Origin: CAZRHR01 sp964578885
GTDB taxonomy: Bacteria > Bacteroidota > Bacteroidia > CAIKAF01
Reading direction: 5' to 3'
NCBI GenBank assembly: GCA_964578885.1
Contig: CAZOEO010000008.1
Coordinates: forward strand, 62,001-126,000
DNA length: 64,000 nucleotides
In this document: positions 45,752 to 55,231 of the stretch, in pieces
Numbering within the stretch: position 1 is the first letter of the stretch
Layout of the letters: the number at the start of each line of letters is the position of its first letter
The notes under the pieces: generated by a model
The model's input: the letters and a program-made list of their open reading frames with translations, nothing else
Told to the model about the DNA's origin: nothing
The model's database searches: none
Program-made: the position numbers and the translations under genes

Positions 45752-46675
45752 TTATTTACCCAATTTTTCCTTCATTATCGGACCCAATAAATGGAGGAAA
45801 TCCTTTTCATTCAGGCGAACCAAAGGGGTGCCTTTGGCGGTAAAATGATCAGCCAATCGTTCCTTTTTCCCTAACCATGATTTTTTATTCATCCCTTCCA
45901 CCATATAATGTGTTTCCGGACGAATCTGCGGAACTACGGTTCCTCCTAAATTCCAAATGGCCTGCGCGGCGTCTGTTTTATTGAAGGCCTGAAACTGACC
46001 GGAAAAAACGAACTCTTTACCGAAAAAAGGATGATGTGGATCGAACTGCGCTTTGGCATTGGGCTTCGATGGCAGTTGGTGCCCGGTAGTTTTAGGTGAA
46101 TGCGCCGGTTCAAAACCGCCCGGATAAACTTTTCCAAAGCCCACCCTATATTGGTTTTTCAGGGTGTCGAAGTGTTGAATTTTTCCTTTTTCAAAAGCCA
46201 AATGAAGCAATTTGGCCGTTGCTTCGGCATCATTTCCGGCCCGGTGATGTTTCAGCGGAATCTGAAACCGATTGCAGAGAAATTTTAAATTATACGCATC
46301 CAATTCTGGCCAAATCTGCCGGCACACCCGAACGGAACAGGCATAAGAAAAGGTAGGTGTAGCGAGCTGATATTGCTGAAGACATGCGCGTAAAACGCTC
46401 ACATCGAAAGAGGCATTATGCGCAAACAAGGTTTGTTGATGAACGATGGGCATCACTTCTTCCCAAACCTCTGCGAAATCCGGAGCATGGGCTGTTTCCG
46501 AAGGGGATATACCATGCACTTTAATGTTAAAAGGCAAATACGCATTGTTGGGTGGACGAATCAACCAGGACTGAGTCCGGAGAATCTGGCCGTCTTCATA
46601 TACAGAAATACCTAATTCACAGGCACTGGATAGGGCAGAAGTGGCCGTTTCAAAATCAAAGGTGATAAAACGCAT
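45752..46675 (-). CDS. DnaQ-like 3'-5' exonuclease with C-terminal BRCT domain
   Basis: A 307-residue fusion. The N-terminal DEDDh exonuclease (about residues 1-165) has DFETATS, HNASFDVSVL and HRAGNDAEAT, covering the catalytic acidic residues and His. Residues about 220-300 form a BRCT domain (GKEFVFSGQFQAFNKTDAA, HYMVEGMNKKSWLGKK), as found in DNA ligase. The fusion suggests recruitment of the nuclease to a DNA-repair or replication complex. It is not the main Pol III epsilon subunit by length and order. Confidence 0.87.
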   Translation of the reverse strand: MRFITFDFETATSALSSACELGISVYEDGQILRTQSWLIRPPNNAYLPFNIKVHGISPSETAHAPDFAEVWEEVMPIVHQQTLFAHNASFDVSVLRACLQQYQLATPTFSYACSVRVCRQIWPELDAYNLKFLCNRFQIPLKHHRAGNDAEATAKLLHLAFEKGKIQHFDTLKNQYRVGFGKVYPGGFEPAHSPKTTGHQLPSKPNAKAQFDPHHPFFGKEFVFSGQFQAFNKTDAAQAIWNLGGTVVPQIRPETHYMVEGMNKKSWLGKKERLADHFTAKGTPLVRLNEKDFLHLLGPIMKEKLGK

Positions 46676-46688
46676 GCAGGTAAAAACG

Positions 46689-46696
46689 CAAATTTA
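46689..46696 (-). promoter_or_regulatory. exonuclease -7 promoter element
   Basis: Minus-strand TAAATTTG, 13 nt before the exonuclease ATG, exactly matches TAnnTTTG. Confidence 0.5.
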
Positions 46697-46702
46697 CATC
46701 CT

Positions 46703-48709
46703 TCAGCGGATCAAACTGACTTTTCCGTGATATTCTTTCCAGATGCCTGAAAGAACCTGCACGTGTACACGATAAGTATACACATCTTGTTTTAATAGGT
46801 CTCCTTCATTATTGCGGCGTCCATTCCAAACCGCACCTACTTGATCCGAATAAAAAACTTGGCCTCCCCAACGATCGAATACCTGCATTTCCTGAGCCGT
46901 AATACCCATTCCATGTACTCTGAACCCGTCATTGATTTTATCTGTGTTGGGCGTAAAGGCGTTGGGAATATAAACAGCACCCTCCGGAATAATTCGCAGA
47001 CAATGTTGTACCGTATCTTCACAACCTTGAAGATTGGTCGCAGTGAGCGTAATGCAATACGTTCCGGTATCTCTGAACTGGTGTGCAGGTTCCTCTTCTC
47101 CGGAAAGTGGACTTCCATCTCCGAAGTTCCAGGTATACAGGTCTCCACCCACCGTGTTGTTATTGAACTGGACAAAAGACGCGCCAAGACTTACTTGGGA
47201 AGAAGATAGTATAAAGTCGGCCACCGGAACCGGGTACACTTGGATGACATTGGGAAGCAACAATGTAGATTGGCAGCCTTGGTCGGACCATGCAGTAAGC
47301 TGTACATCGAAGCTACCTGGCTGATCGAAACAAAAACTGGGCTCGAATCCCATTTGGTCATTTTGTCCGGGAACAGACCAGGTGTATTTTATAATTTGTC
47401 CGTTTGAAATGACACTTTGATTCGAAATCCGGGTACAAAATGGCGCACAACCACTAGTAGGTCCTGCTGAAAACATCAATTGTGGTGAAGGATACACCTG
47501 TGCCTGAAAATGAGCACTATCCACACAACCATAATTGGTGATGGTCACCAGTGTGGCGGAAATAGGTTGTTGGGTTTGAAATGTTTGCTGAACCTGTACT
47601 CCCTGAAAACTTTGATTATTGATGGTCCAATTTTGCTGCTGAATAAAGCCTTCGCCTACTGAAGTATTGCTTTGAAAATAAAAGGGTTGTCCTGTACATG
47701 CCGGAGTGGTTTGAATGCTGGCCTGAGGTAAATCGCCCACTTTTACTTGCTGCGATGCACTAAACGTACAACCCAGGGCATCGGTCATGGTAAAGGTAAA
47801 GGTTTGATGCTGTGTAGGAAAAAAGGTTTGCTGAAAGCCAGTTTGCCCGTTCCATTGCCCAATATAAGGTGCGGTCCCACCTATCGGCGTGGCCGATACC
47901 CATAATGGCGTTCCGGCACAAATGGAATCGTCGGAAATTTGTAAACTGGCTTGAAGCAAGGACGGCTGTGTTAAGTTGGTGGAATAACTCAACGGACAAC
48001 CATTCGCATCTAAAATGGTGGCGAAAAAATTTCCTGCCGGAAGGTTGGTTAATTGCTGCCCCGTGAATGCACCTCCATTCCAACTGACTTGGTAGGGTGT
48101 GGTCCCGCCCAAAATGGAAAGTTGAATCTGCCCGCTGTTTTGTCCGAAGCAACTGATATTTTGTGTTTGAACCGGTCCTATAACCAAAGGCGTGGGTTCA
48201 TTGACTATTCCATTCCAGTTTAAAGTGCAACCCCTTGCATCTGAAATGGATACTTGGTAATTGCCTGCCTGTAAATTGGAAATCTGCGCCTGATTGGGTA
48301 AGCCAGATCCCCATTGAAATTGATATGGAGCCGTTCCACCCGAGATGGGAAGTTGAATGCTACCATTGCTTCCTCCCGCGCAACTTACATGCTGAATGAC
48401 CGGAGTTCCATGTTGAAGGGCAGCTGGTTGCGTCACTGTGGCAGTAGAAGTTGCGGTGCAATTTTGTGGGTCTGTGACTGTAAAAGTGTACGTTCCTGCG
48501 GTAAGCCCGGTCGCCTGCAATTGATTTCCTCCGGATGGGCTCCATGCAAACTGATAATTACCGTTTCCTCCGGAAACGGCTGCCGTAAGGCTACCATTAT
48601 TTCCACCAAAGCATTGGACCGGTGTATTTTGTAGGATGTTGGTTTGCAGAACTGGAGGTTGTTGAATCACAATGGTTTGTTGTGCTGTACACTGGTTTTG
48701 GTCGGTCAC
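46703..48709 (-). CDS. C-terminal segment of the adhesin: SprB-like repeats, PKD-like domains, T9SS sorting domain
   Basis: The part downstream of the second TGA, first possible start ATG 48709, 668 residues. It holds about four SprB-like repeats, then two to three PKD-like domains (CAPFCTRISNQSV; YTWNFGDGSP). It ends with the gliding-motility-associated C-terminal domain (VYIPNAFTPNTDKINDGF, FDRWGGQVFY, VYTYRVHV). That domain directs type IX secretion and surface attachment. On its own this piece lacks a signal peptide, so it could not reach the type IX system. Confidence 0.75.
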   Translation of the reverse strand: MTDQNQCTAQQTIVIQQPPVLQTNILQNTPVQCFGGNNGSLTAAVSGGNGNYQFAWSPSGGNQLQATGLTAGTYTFTVTDPQNCTATSTATVTQPAALQHGTPVIQHVSCAGGSNGSIQLPISGGTAPYQFQWGSGLPNQAQISNLQAGNYQVSISDARGCTLNWNGIVNEPTPLVIGPVQTQNISCFGQNSGQIQLSILGGTTPYQVSWNGGAFTGQQLTNLPAGNFFATILDANGCPLSYSTNLTQPSLLQASLQISDDSICAGTPLWVSATPIGGTAPYIGQWNGQTGFQQTFFPTQHQTFTFTMTDALGCTFSASQQVKVGDLPQASIQTTPACTGQPFYFQSNTSVGEGFIQQQNWTINNQSFQGVQVQQTFQTQQPISATLVTITNYGCVDSAHFQAQVYPSPQLMFSAGPTSGCAPFCTRISNQSVISNGQIIKYTWSVPGQNDQMGFEPSFCFDQPGSFDVQLTAWSDQGCQSTLLLPNVIQVYPVPVADFILSSSQVSLGASFVQFNNNTVGGDLYTWNFGDGSPLSGEEEPAHQFRDTGTYCITLTATNLQGCEDTVQHCLRIIPEGAVYIPNAFTPNTDKINDGFRVHGMGITAQEMQVFDRWGGQVFYSDQVGAVWNGRRNNEGDLLKQDVYTYRVHVQVLSGIWKEYHGKVSLIR

Positions 48710-50480
48710 CGTCGCGACATAAGTGCCTGCAGCCAGTCCGTTGATATTGGGGGTGTTTACGCCACCCGGATTTCACTGAAAAAGGTAAGGTGCCACTCCG
48801 CCATTGGCTTGAACAGCGGCGGCGCCATTGCTCATTCCATTGCAACTGACCGCCTGGTTGAAAGTGGTGGCTAGGGTAAGTAGCGGCGGTTGTGAAATCT
48901 GCGCAGTTTGGCTGGCGGTGCAATTATTTTGATCCGTTACAGTTACGGTGTAATTTCCCGGGGAAAGTCCGGTCGCTTGGGGTTGCATTCCGCCGGTGGG
49001 CGTCCATTGAAAGGCAAGAGTGCCTGTTCCACCACTAGCCTGGGCCGTAATGGAACCATTGTTTGCATTAAAACAATTGATTTGGGTTATTTGAGGCAAA
49101 GTAAGTGAGATGGGTGCCGGTTGGATTAAAGTGGCTGTGGCAGTATGATGACAGCCTCTTGCGTCTGTTACCGTTAAAGTATAGGTGCCGGCACTCAGTT
49201 GTGTGGCGGTGGCTCCCGTTTGTCCACCAGGATTCCACTGATAATTATAAGGCTGTGTGCCTCCACTTACCTGAGAGGCGGCAGAACCATTGCTCCCTTG
49301 GAAACAGGAGGGAGAAACCACGGTAGGAATTTGTGCTACTAATGGTTGGGGCTGCGTAATTTGTGTGGAGGTTTGCGCAACACAGCCATTGGCATCTGCG
49401 ACCATGAGACTATAATTACCAGGCGCAAGTCCGGTGAGGGTTGGCGAGTTGGCTCCTCCGGGATTCCATTGATATACATAAGGCGCTACACCTCCCGTTA
49501 CCACCGCAGTGGCCGCTCCATTGTTCAGCCCAAAACAACTTACCGGTGTAGGGTTTGGAATACTTACATTCAAAGTGGTCGGTTGAGAAATCACCACCGG
49601 AACGCTTTGGGTACAATTATTTTGATCTGTTACGGTAAACGTATAAGTTCCTGGTCCCAAATTATTGGCCGTAAGTCCTGTACCACCCGCCGGAGCCCAA
49701 AGGTAGCTCAGGTTTCCTGTGCCTCCACTTACGCTCATCTGGGCACTTCCGTTATTCAATCCATTACAAGTTATTTGCTGAACTTGACTCACCTGCACTT
49801 GCATGGCTGGTGGGTTGGCCAGTGTAAAACTGCGTTGGGCCGTGCAGCCTTGTTGATCGGTCACGGTTACGGTATAAGTTCCCGGTCCTAGATTATTGGC
49901 TGTGGGATTATTTCCACCGGAAGGCGACCATTGATAGCTATAAGGAAATGTCCCGCCTGAAACAATCACTTGCGCACTTCCATTGTTCCCATTATGACAA
50001 GTAGGTGAAGTGACTGTACCAGGTTGTGCCACCATCGCAATCGGTTGATTGATGGTAATGCTGCGTGTAGTGGTGCAGCCTGAAGCGTCTGTAATCGTAG
50101 CAGTATAGGTCCCTGCGGTCAGGTTATTGATTTGCGTTCCTGTAGCACCGTGATTCCATTGCACCACATAAGGAGGCGTTCCCCCTGAGACCTGAAGGCT
50201 GGCCGCACCGTTGTTTCCACCGTTGCACGTAACATGCGTAAGGCTTTGAACAGAAGATTGAACAGGCTGCGGACCTGGAATAACCACGTTTACAGTAGTG
50301 GAGATGGGAACATTACATTGTATATAGCTGACCGTGCAAGTGTAAGTGCCAGGTGAAAGATTGGTGGCAGTAGGTCCTGTTTGCCCATTGGACCATACAA
50401 AGGTATATGGCGCAATTCCACCCGTGGCAGCAACAGTAGCACTGCCTCCTTGATTACAGGTGGCCGGATTTAGCTGTGCT
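47740..50480 (-). repeat. array of about twelve SprB-like coding repeats (about 230 bp each)
   Basis: Each unit encodes about 76 residues with the pattern C-x-NNGSA...SGGT.PY.YQW.P.GG...LxPGTYTxTVTDxxGC...QP. Copies are divergent in DNA but share strings such as the GTYTxTVTD coding region, so recombination or mis-assembly is possible. The last unit (near 47750-47960) is degenerate. Confidence 0.85.
48773..50287 (-). CDS. middle segment of the adhesin: SprB repeats
   Basis: The part between the two TGAs. The frame is open up to 50959, but the first usable start is GTG 50287 (504 residues), inside a repeat. It contains seven SprB-like repeats of about 76 residues, each with a Cys near the start, GGxxPYxxxW, GTYTxTVTD and GC. 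Between 50288 and 50959 the same frame continues with the rest of a choice-of-anchor-L-like domain (FQYVFGSDEYPEFAG) and the first repeat. As a separate product it has no export signal. Confidence 0.6.
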   Translation of the reverse strand: MVIPGPQPVQSSVQSLTHVTCNGGNNGAASLQVSGGTPPYVVQWNHGATGTQINNLTAGTYTATITDASGCTTTRSITINQPIAMVAQPGTVTSPTCHNGNNGSAQVIVSGGTFPYSYQWSPSGGNNPTANNLGPGTYTVTVTDQQGCTAQRSFTLANPPAMQVQVSQVQQITCNGLNNGSAQMSVSGGTGNLSYLWAPAGGTGLTANNLGPGTYTFTVTDQNNCTQSVPVVISQPTTLNVSIPNPTPVSCFGLNNGAATAVVTGGVAPYVYQWNPGGANSPTLTGLAPGNYSLMVADANGCVAQTSTQITQPQPLVAQIPTVVSPSCFQGSNGSAASQVSGGTQPYNYQWNPGGQTGATATQLSAGTYTLTVTDARGCHHTATATLIQPAPISLTLPQITQINCFNANNGSITAQASGGTGTLAFQWTPTGGMQPQATGLSPGNYTVTVTDQNNCTASQTAQISQPPLLTLATTFNQAVSCNGMSNGAAAVQANGGVAPYLFQ

Positions 50481-50959
50481 ACATTGGCCTGAAAAAGTCC
50501 TGAATTAAACGAACTGGATCTTAAAAATACACCAGAATCATAGGTGCAATCGCCACCGTCTGCAATGGCGATGGTAATGGTGTACTGCTGACAAGGAATT
50601 ACGTTTAAATTGGCTGTAAGAACCGTGGTAAATCCATCGTATTGAACGGTTGCACCTCCAGCATTGTTGATATAATACTGGGTGTTGGTAAACTGATTTA
50701 CCGTATTAATAGAAACAGGTTGGTTGGTGATAGGCAGTCGGGCGATATTCTGATTGTTATAATTTCCGCCGGACGGATTGGGTCCGGTAACGAAAAATGC
50801 GAATGCATCATTATAAAAACTGCCGGCAAACTCAGGATATTCATCTGAGCCAAAAACATACTGAAAGGAGACGGTGTTGTTGGTAGGAATAAAATTAAAC
50901 GTTAAGTAACACGCATTGTGGGTAGAAACACCTGAAATGGATGTGAGTGGGCCGTATGC

Positions 50960-51274
50960 TCATCCGCTATTGCAAACACCGGCCGAACTCGAAAAATTGG
51001 GGCCAACCGCCGTGGTCGCCGACCCCGTGGTCAAAAGTATGCCGGACGTTAAACCCAGATTGGAATTGTTGGCCGTAAAAGTTCCTGCCGCACCCGACGG
51101 GCAAACCATACTTATATTCGAAATAGCTACGCCTGTCCCAACCAAATTTTGCACCAAGGCATTGGCATTGTTGTTCTGACTCACCACCAATTGGCCATAA
51201 CCCGCCGATTGGATAACCAAAGTACAGGTGGCAAGACAGATTAAATGAAATCCTGTAGTAGTTATATGTTTCAA
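50960..51274 (-). CDS. N-terminal segment of the adhesin: signal peptide and start of anchor-L-like domain
   Basis: 104 residues from a TTG start to the first TGA. The signal peptide is about residues 1-27 (ends SAGYG). It continues with NNANALVQNLVGTGVAISN and LTSGILLTTGSATTAVGPN, the opening of a choice-of-anchor-L-like domain that the frame completes beyond the stop. No ATG is available upstream because TAG lies a few codons before; the TTG start is itself unusual. A weak -7-like box TAACTTTA lies upstream. Confidence 0.6.
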   Translation of the reverse strand: MKHITTTGFHLICLATCTLVIQSAGYGQLVVSQNNNANALVQNLVGTGVAISNISMVCPSGAAGTFTANNSNLGLTSGILLTTGSATTAVGPNFSSSAGVCNSG

Positions 51275-51461
51275 TGACAGAGTATTGAGCTATTTAAAGT
51301 TAATGAAGATTCATTTTAATTCGGAACTCTTTAAGCCACTTTTTCCTATAATTTTTTTTCATAATGTCAATATGTCCTAAGTTTTCAAGATTTTCAGACA
51401 TTTTGACTTGCTTTTGGTTTTGGATAAAACTTTGCAGCGTAGATTTTCAAAAATTCTGACT

Positions 51462-54083
51462 ATGCAGCCCAATGCATTCACCCATCTCGCACAAGAAGCC
51501 ATTCAGGAAGCCGCTCAAGAAGTGGTTCAGCGCGGCCAACAAGTGATTTCTCCGGCACATCTGCTCTTTGGTATGATGAAAGCCGACAAGGAAGTCATAC
51601 CATACTTTTTCCAAAAAGCAGGTTTTTCCGCCGCTCAAGCAGAAACCTGGCTCGACAAGCATTTACAAACATTCGCCAAAGTATCTGGCGGTCAACCTTA
51701 TCCTTCTCAGGAAACTTCCGGCATTTTTCAAGAAGCGCAAAAACTCATGAAGGCCTGGCAAGACGATTTTGTGGCCCTTGAACATTTGCTCGCCGCTTTA
51801 TCTGAATCAAATGATCCTACCGGCAAGTGGTTACGGGAAAAAGGACTTTCGGCCAATAAGGTAAAAGAATGGGCCCTGGCCCTCAGAGGTGGTCGTAAAG
51901 TTGACGACCAAGGGGCCGAAAGCACCTATAACGCATTGGCCAAATACGCCAAAAACCTCAACGAGCTGGCTCAATCCGGAAAATTAGACCCCGTTATCGG
52001 AAGAGATGAAGAAATCCGGCGTGTATTGCATATCCTTAGCCGCAGAACCAAGAACAATCCAATGCTTATTGGTGAGCCCGGCGTGGGAAAAACAGCCATT
52101 GCGGAGGGACTTGCCCACCGGATTATAAAAGGCGATATCCCCGAAAATCTGCGTTCCAAAACCATTTTTTCTCTGGATATGGGTCTGCTTATTGCCGGCG
52201 CCAAGTATAAAGGGGAATTCGAAGAAAGACTCAAGTCCGTGATCCGGGAAGTGCAAGATGCCAACGGAGAAATTATTTTGTTTATCGACGAAATTCATAC
52301 CCTGGTCGGAGCCGGTGGCGGTCAGGGAGCCATGGATGCCGCCAATATCCTGAAGCCAGCCCTGGCCCGTGGAGAACTTCGCGCCATTGGTGCGACTACT
52401 TTGGCCGAATATCAAAAGTATTTCGAGGCAGATAAAGCCCTGGAACGCCGGTTCCAAAAAGTAATGGTAGAAGAGCCGGATACGGAAGACGCCATTTCCA
52501 TCCTGCGAGGTATCAAAGAAAAATATGAAACCCATCACAAGGTTCGGATTAAAGACGATGCCATTATTGCTGCCGTAGAATTGTCTCAGCGATATATCAC
52601 GGATCGCTTTTTACCGGATAAAGCCATTGACCTGGTGGACGAAGCCGCCGCGAGACTCCGTATGGAAATCAATTCCAAACCCGAGGAAATGGAAGTAATT
52701 GAGCGCAGAATTATGCAGCTCGAAATTGAAAAAGAAGCCATTAAACGGGAAAATGACATCCAGAAGCTGGAAAAAATTCAGGAAGAGTTAAGTGGGCTTC
52801 AAGAGGAATTTGGCAAGCTAAAAGCCCGTTGGCAACAGGAAAAGGATAGGGTAGAAGCCATTCAAAAAATCAAGGCCGACATGGAATCTCTGAAATTTGA
52901 GGCGGAGCAAGCCGAAAGGGCCGGAGATTATGGAAAAGTGGCGGAAATCCGGTACGGCCGGATGGCGGAAAAGGAAAAAGCCCTGGAACTGGCTCAGAAT
53001 GAATTGGCACAAACCCAACATGGTTCCTCCATGATCAAAGAAGAGGTAGATGCCGAAGACATCGCTGAAACCGTAGCACGCTGGACAGGTATTCCAGTAG
53101 CGCGCATGCTTCAAAGTGAACGGGAAAAACTGCTTCACATGGAAGAAGAACTTCATAAGCGTGTGGTCGGGCAAGAGGAAGCCATTACCGCCATTTCCGA
53201 TGCCGTAAGAAGAAACAGAGCCGGATTGCAGGATCCCAAAAGACCCATTGGTTCTTTCATCTTTTTAGGTTCCACCGGGGTTGGAAAAACGGAATTGGCC
53301 AAAGCGCTGGCAGATTACCTGTTCAATAACGAACAAGCCATTACCCGCATAGACATGAGCGAATATCAAGAGAAGCACGCTGTGTCCAGACTAGTGGGCG
53401 CGCCTCCCGGATATGTGGGTTACGATGAAGGCGGACAACTTACCGAAGCCGTAAGAAGGAAACCTTATTCCGTGATTCTTTTCGACGAAATGGAAAAAGC
53501 ACACCCGGATGTGTTCAATATCTTGCTACAGGTGCTGGACGATGGACGACTTACCGACAACAAAGGACGTGTGGCCAATTTTAAAAACACCATCATTATC
53601 CTTACGTCTAACCTTGGTGCGCACCTTATTCAGGAACGATTGGCCGATATGCTTCCGGTAAACCGGGAAGACATCCTGCGAAACACCAAGCTGGAAGTGT
53701 TCGATTTGCTCAAGAAAACCATTCGTCCGGAATTCCTGAACCGAATCGATGAAATGGTGATGTTTGAACCTTTGGAACGCCACCATATTCACAACATTGT
53801 AGAGCTACAGTTGAAACAACTGATAGATACCCTCAAATCGCAACAAGGCATCAACTTGTCTTTTAGTGCGGAGGCCATTGATTGGTTGGCGCAACTTGGC
53901 TTCGATCCTCAGTTCGGTGCACGACCTCTGAAAAGAGTCATTCAGCGGAAAGTGATGAACGAATTGGCTAAACTTATCCTGTCACAGCAAAACCAAAATA
54001 TCTCGGAAGTGAAAGTGGATATGTTTGAAAATCAATTGGTTTTTATTCCAGTGCAACCCGACTCTGCTGTTAAGGAAGGTTAA
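51462..54083 (+). CDS. clpB: ATP-dependent chaperone ClpB
   Basis: An 873-residue Hsp100 disaggregase that acts with DnaK. Clp_N repeats occupy about residues 1-145. AAA module 1 has Walker A GEPGVGKTAIAEG (about 204-216) and LFIDEIHTLVGAG. A long coiled-coil middle domain follows (about 400-525), which separates ClpB from ClpA/C. AAA module 2 has GSTGVGKTELAKALA (about 603-617) and the C-terminal small domain. The frame opens at 51408, but ATG 51462 begins at the conserved N-domain. AAACTTTG at 51426-51436 may be part of the promoter; no heat-shock operator was recognised. Confidence 0.96.
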   Translation: MQPNAFTHLAQEAIQEAAQEVVQRGQQVISPAHLLFGMMKADKEVIPYFFQKAGFSAAQAETWLDKHLQTFAKVSGGQPYPSQETSGIFQEAQKLMKAWQDDFVALEHLLAALSESNDPTGKWLREKGLSANKVKEWALALRGGRKVDDQGAESTYNALAKYAKNLNELAQSGKLDPVIGRDEEIRRVLHILSRRTKNNPMLIGEPGVGKTAIAEGLAHRIIKGDIPENLRSKTIFSLDMGLLIAGAKYKGEFEERLKSVIREVQDANGEIILFIDEIHTLVGAGGGQGAMDAANILKPALARGELRAIGATTLAEYQKYFEADKALERRFQKVMVEEPDTEDAISILRGIKEKYETHHKVRIKDDAIIAAVELSQRYITDRFLPDKAIDLVDEAAARLRMEINSKPEEMEVIERRIMQLEIEKEAIKRENDIQKLEKIQEELSGLQEEFGKLKARWQQEKDRVEAIQKIKADMESLKFEAEQAERAGDYGKVAEIRYGRMAEKEKALELAQNELAQTQHGSSMIKEEVDAEDIAETVARWTGIPVARMLQSEREKLLHMEEELHKRVVGQEEAITAISDAVRRNRAGLQDPKRPIGSFIFLGSTGVGKTELAKALADYLFNNEQAITRIDMSEYQEKHAVSRLVGAPPGYVGYDEGGQLTEAVRRKPYSVILFDEMEKAHPDVFNILLQVLDDGRLTDNKGRVANFKNTIIILTSNLGAHLIQERLADMLPVNREDILRNTKLEVFDLLKKTIRPEFLNRIDEMVMFEPLERHHIHNIVELQLKQLIDTLKSQQGINLSFSAEAIDWLAQLGFDPQFGARPLKRVIQRKVMNELAKLILSQQNQNISEVKVDMFENQLVFIPVQPDSAVKEG

Positions 54084-54163
54084 ATTTTGTTTTAATAAAA
54101 ACCAGTGATAACGATTGCCTGTTTTGTAAGTGTTTTTCAGGCAGTTTTCATAGTAGGTTGGTT

Positions 54164-54197
54164 ACTTCGCTGGGCTTTGGTCCGGCGAAGTTTTTTT
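54164..54197 (+). terminator. clpB terminator
   Basis: ACTTCGC (54164-54170) pairs with GCGAAGT (54185-54191), followed by seven T. The T-run overlaps the stop codon of the convergent minus-strand gene. Confidence 0.8.
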
Positions 54198-55179
54198 ATT
54201 TCTGTTCGGTAGTTCCCGGTATTTTCAAGCTTTCCAGGATTTGCTTTTCTACCGGTGCATAAAACGATTCCACGCCTTCAGGATATTCAAAAAGAATGGT
54301 GTAAAGTACCCTTTGATTATCTTGAACCTGAATCATTTGTCTTCTTTTTTGCACCCAACGATACAACACATCCAATTCATTGACCTGATAACGTAAGTCC
54401 ATCAGCGCCAAGCTCCCTGTTCCCCATTTCTCTTTTTCAGTTTTTACTTTCAAATCTTTACGATCTCCGGGGAACTTTTTCAAATAATCGCGGTAAGTTT
54501 CCACTCCCTGAAATACGGGTAAACTGTCTTTGGCGGGTACGGCAAAAACGGATAAAAATGCACGTCCATCGGTTACTTTTAAAAGCATAGAATCACCTTC
54601 TTCTACCCTTTGACCTGCCCAGTGGTTCGGATGTAAAAATTGAATGCCTTGCTGGTTCAAACTTTTATATTGAAATGCACGATATTTCAAGCTGCTAATC
54701 ATTCGTTCTTGCAAGGGCGCGTAGGATTTTACATTTCCCTCACCAATTTCAAAGTAAAAAAGCAACGAATTGTATTGGTGATTCAGGTGAAACTTTGCCA
54801 AATACATGGTCGATAAATACAATTTGCCCTGGCTCATAAAGCTAAGCACGCATTTTTCCGCAGGAATGGTGCCCATGGTTCCGCTTCCTACCTCGGAAAC
54901 TTGCAGGTTTTGAATATTTGGATCAGCATAAAATTTTAAAGCCATATACCGGAGAGAATCGGCATTAAATCGTTTGTTGGCCTTAAATGCAATGATGTTG
55001 AATTCGGTAGTGCCATCGGTAACCAACCAGGCATTTTTTGATTCTTGCTGAAATTTCCACTCTGCAGGATATTCTAAATCAACAGGAAAAGCCGGAAAAG
55101 AATACACCGGATTTTGCGTGAAAGCGTCTTGCAGGGGCAATAACATGCCAAGGGATAATGTGAAGATCCAATTTTTCAT
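54196..55179 (-). CDS. secreted protein of unknown function
   Basis: A 327-residue protein with a signal peptide (about residues 1-21, ending DAFTQ). The mature part has two similar-looking halves, each starting with a hydrophobic/aromatic beta pattern (VDLEYPAEWKF near 35; IQFLHPNHWAGQ near 180) and including SLRYMALKFYADPN and RQMIQVQDNQRV. This could be a duplicated PsbP/DcrB-like fold, but I do not recognise a family. No partner genes are evident. Confidence 0.7.
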   Translation of the reverse strand: MKNWIFTLSLGMLLPLQDAFTQNPVYSFPAFPVDLEYPAEWKFQQESKNAWLVTDGTTEFNIIAFKANKRFNADSLRYMALKFYADPNIQNLQVSEVGSGTMGTIPAEKCVLSFMSQGKLYLSTMYLAKFHLNHQYNSLLFYFEIGEGNVKSYAPLQERMISSLKYRAFQYKSLNQQGIQFLHPNHWAGQRVEEGDSMLLKVTDGRAFLSVFAVPAKDSLPVFQGVETYRDYLKKFPGDRKDLKVKTEKEKWGTGSLALMDLRYQVNELDVLYRWVQKRRQMIQVQDNQRVLYTILFEYPEGVESFYAPVEKQILESLKIPGTTEQK

Positions 55180-55231
55180 AGGTTCAATGATACAAATTCG
55201 AGACCAAACCCAAAACGTTTTAAACGTGGAT

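Larger units (their letters stand above)
46703..51274 (-). pseudogene. giant SprB-repeat adhesin interrupted by two in-frame TGA codons
   Basis: One minus-strand frame of about 1,524 codons runs from a TTG at 51274 to the stop at 46703, broken only by TGA at 50960-50962 (codon 105) and TGA at 48773-48775 (codon 834). The three pieces are in the same frame. Domain order: signal peptide, choice-of-anchor-L-like domain, about twelve SprB-like repeats, PKD-like domains and a gliding-motility/type IX C-terminal domain. At the second TGA the repeat consensus has Trp (YQWNPGG in other copies; here YLFQ-stop-NPGG). TGA is an ordinary stop elsewhere, so this is a decayed gene, an assembly error or a readthrough case. 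Confidence 0.8.

Noticed and set aside
49346..49891. 181-codon plus-strand frame inside the adhesin
   Set aside because: Shadow of the SprB repeats; its own repetition simply mirrors them.
47740..50480. Possible CRISPR array, because of evenly spaced repeats
   Set aside because: Units are about 230 bp, fully coding and divergent; no short identical repeats with unique spacers and no cas genes.
48773..50962. Genetic code change with TGA read as Trp
   Set aside because: TGA ends many intact genes here (tamB, lpdA, msrA and others) and TGG is used for Trp everywhere else.
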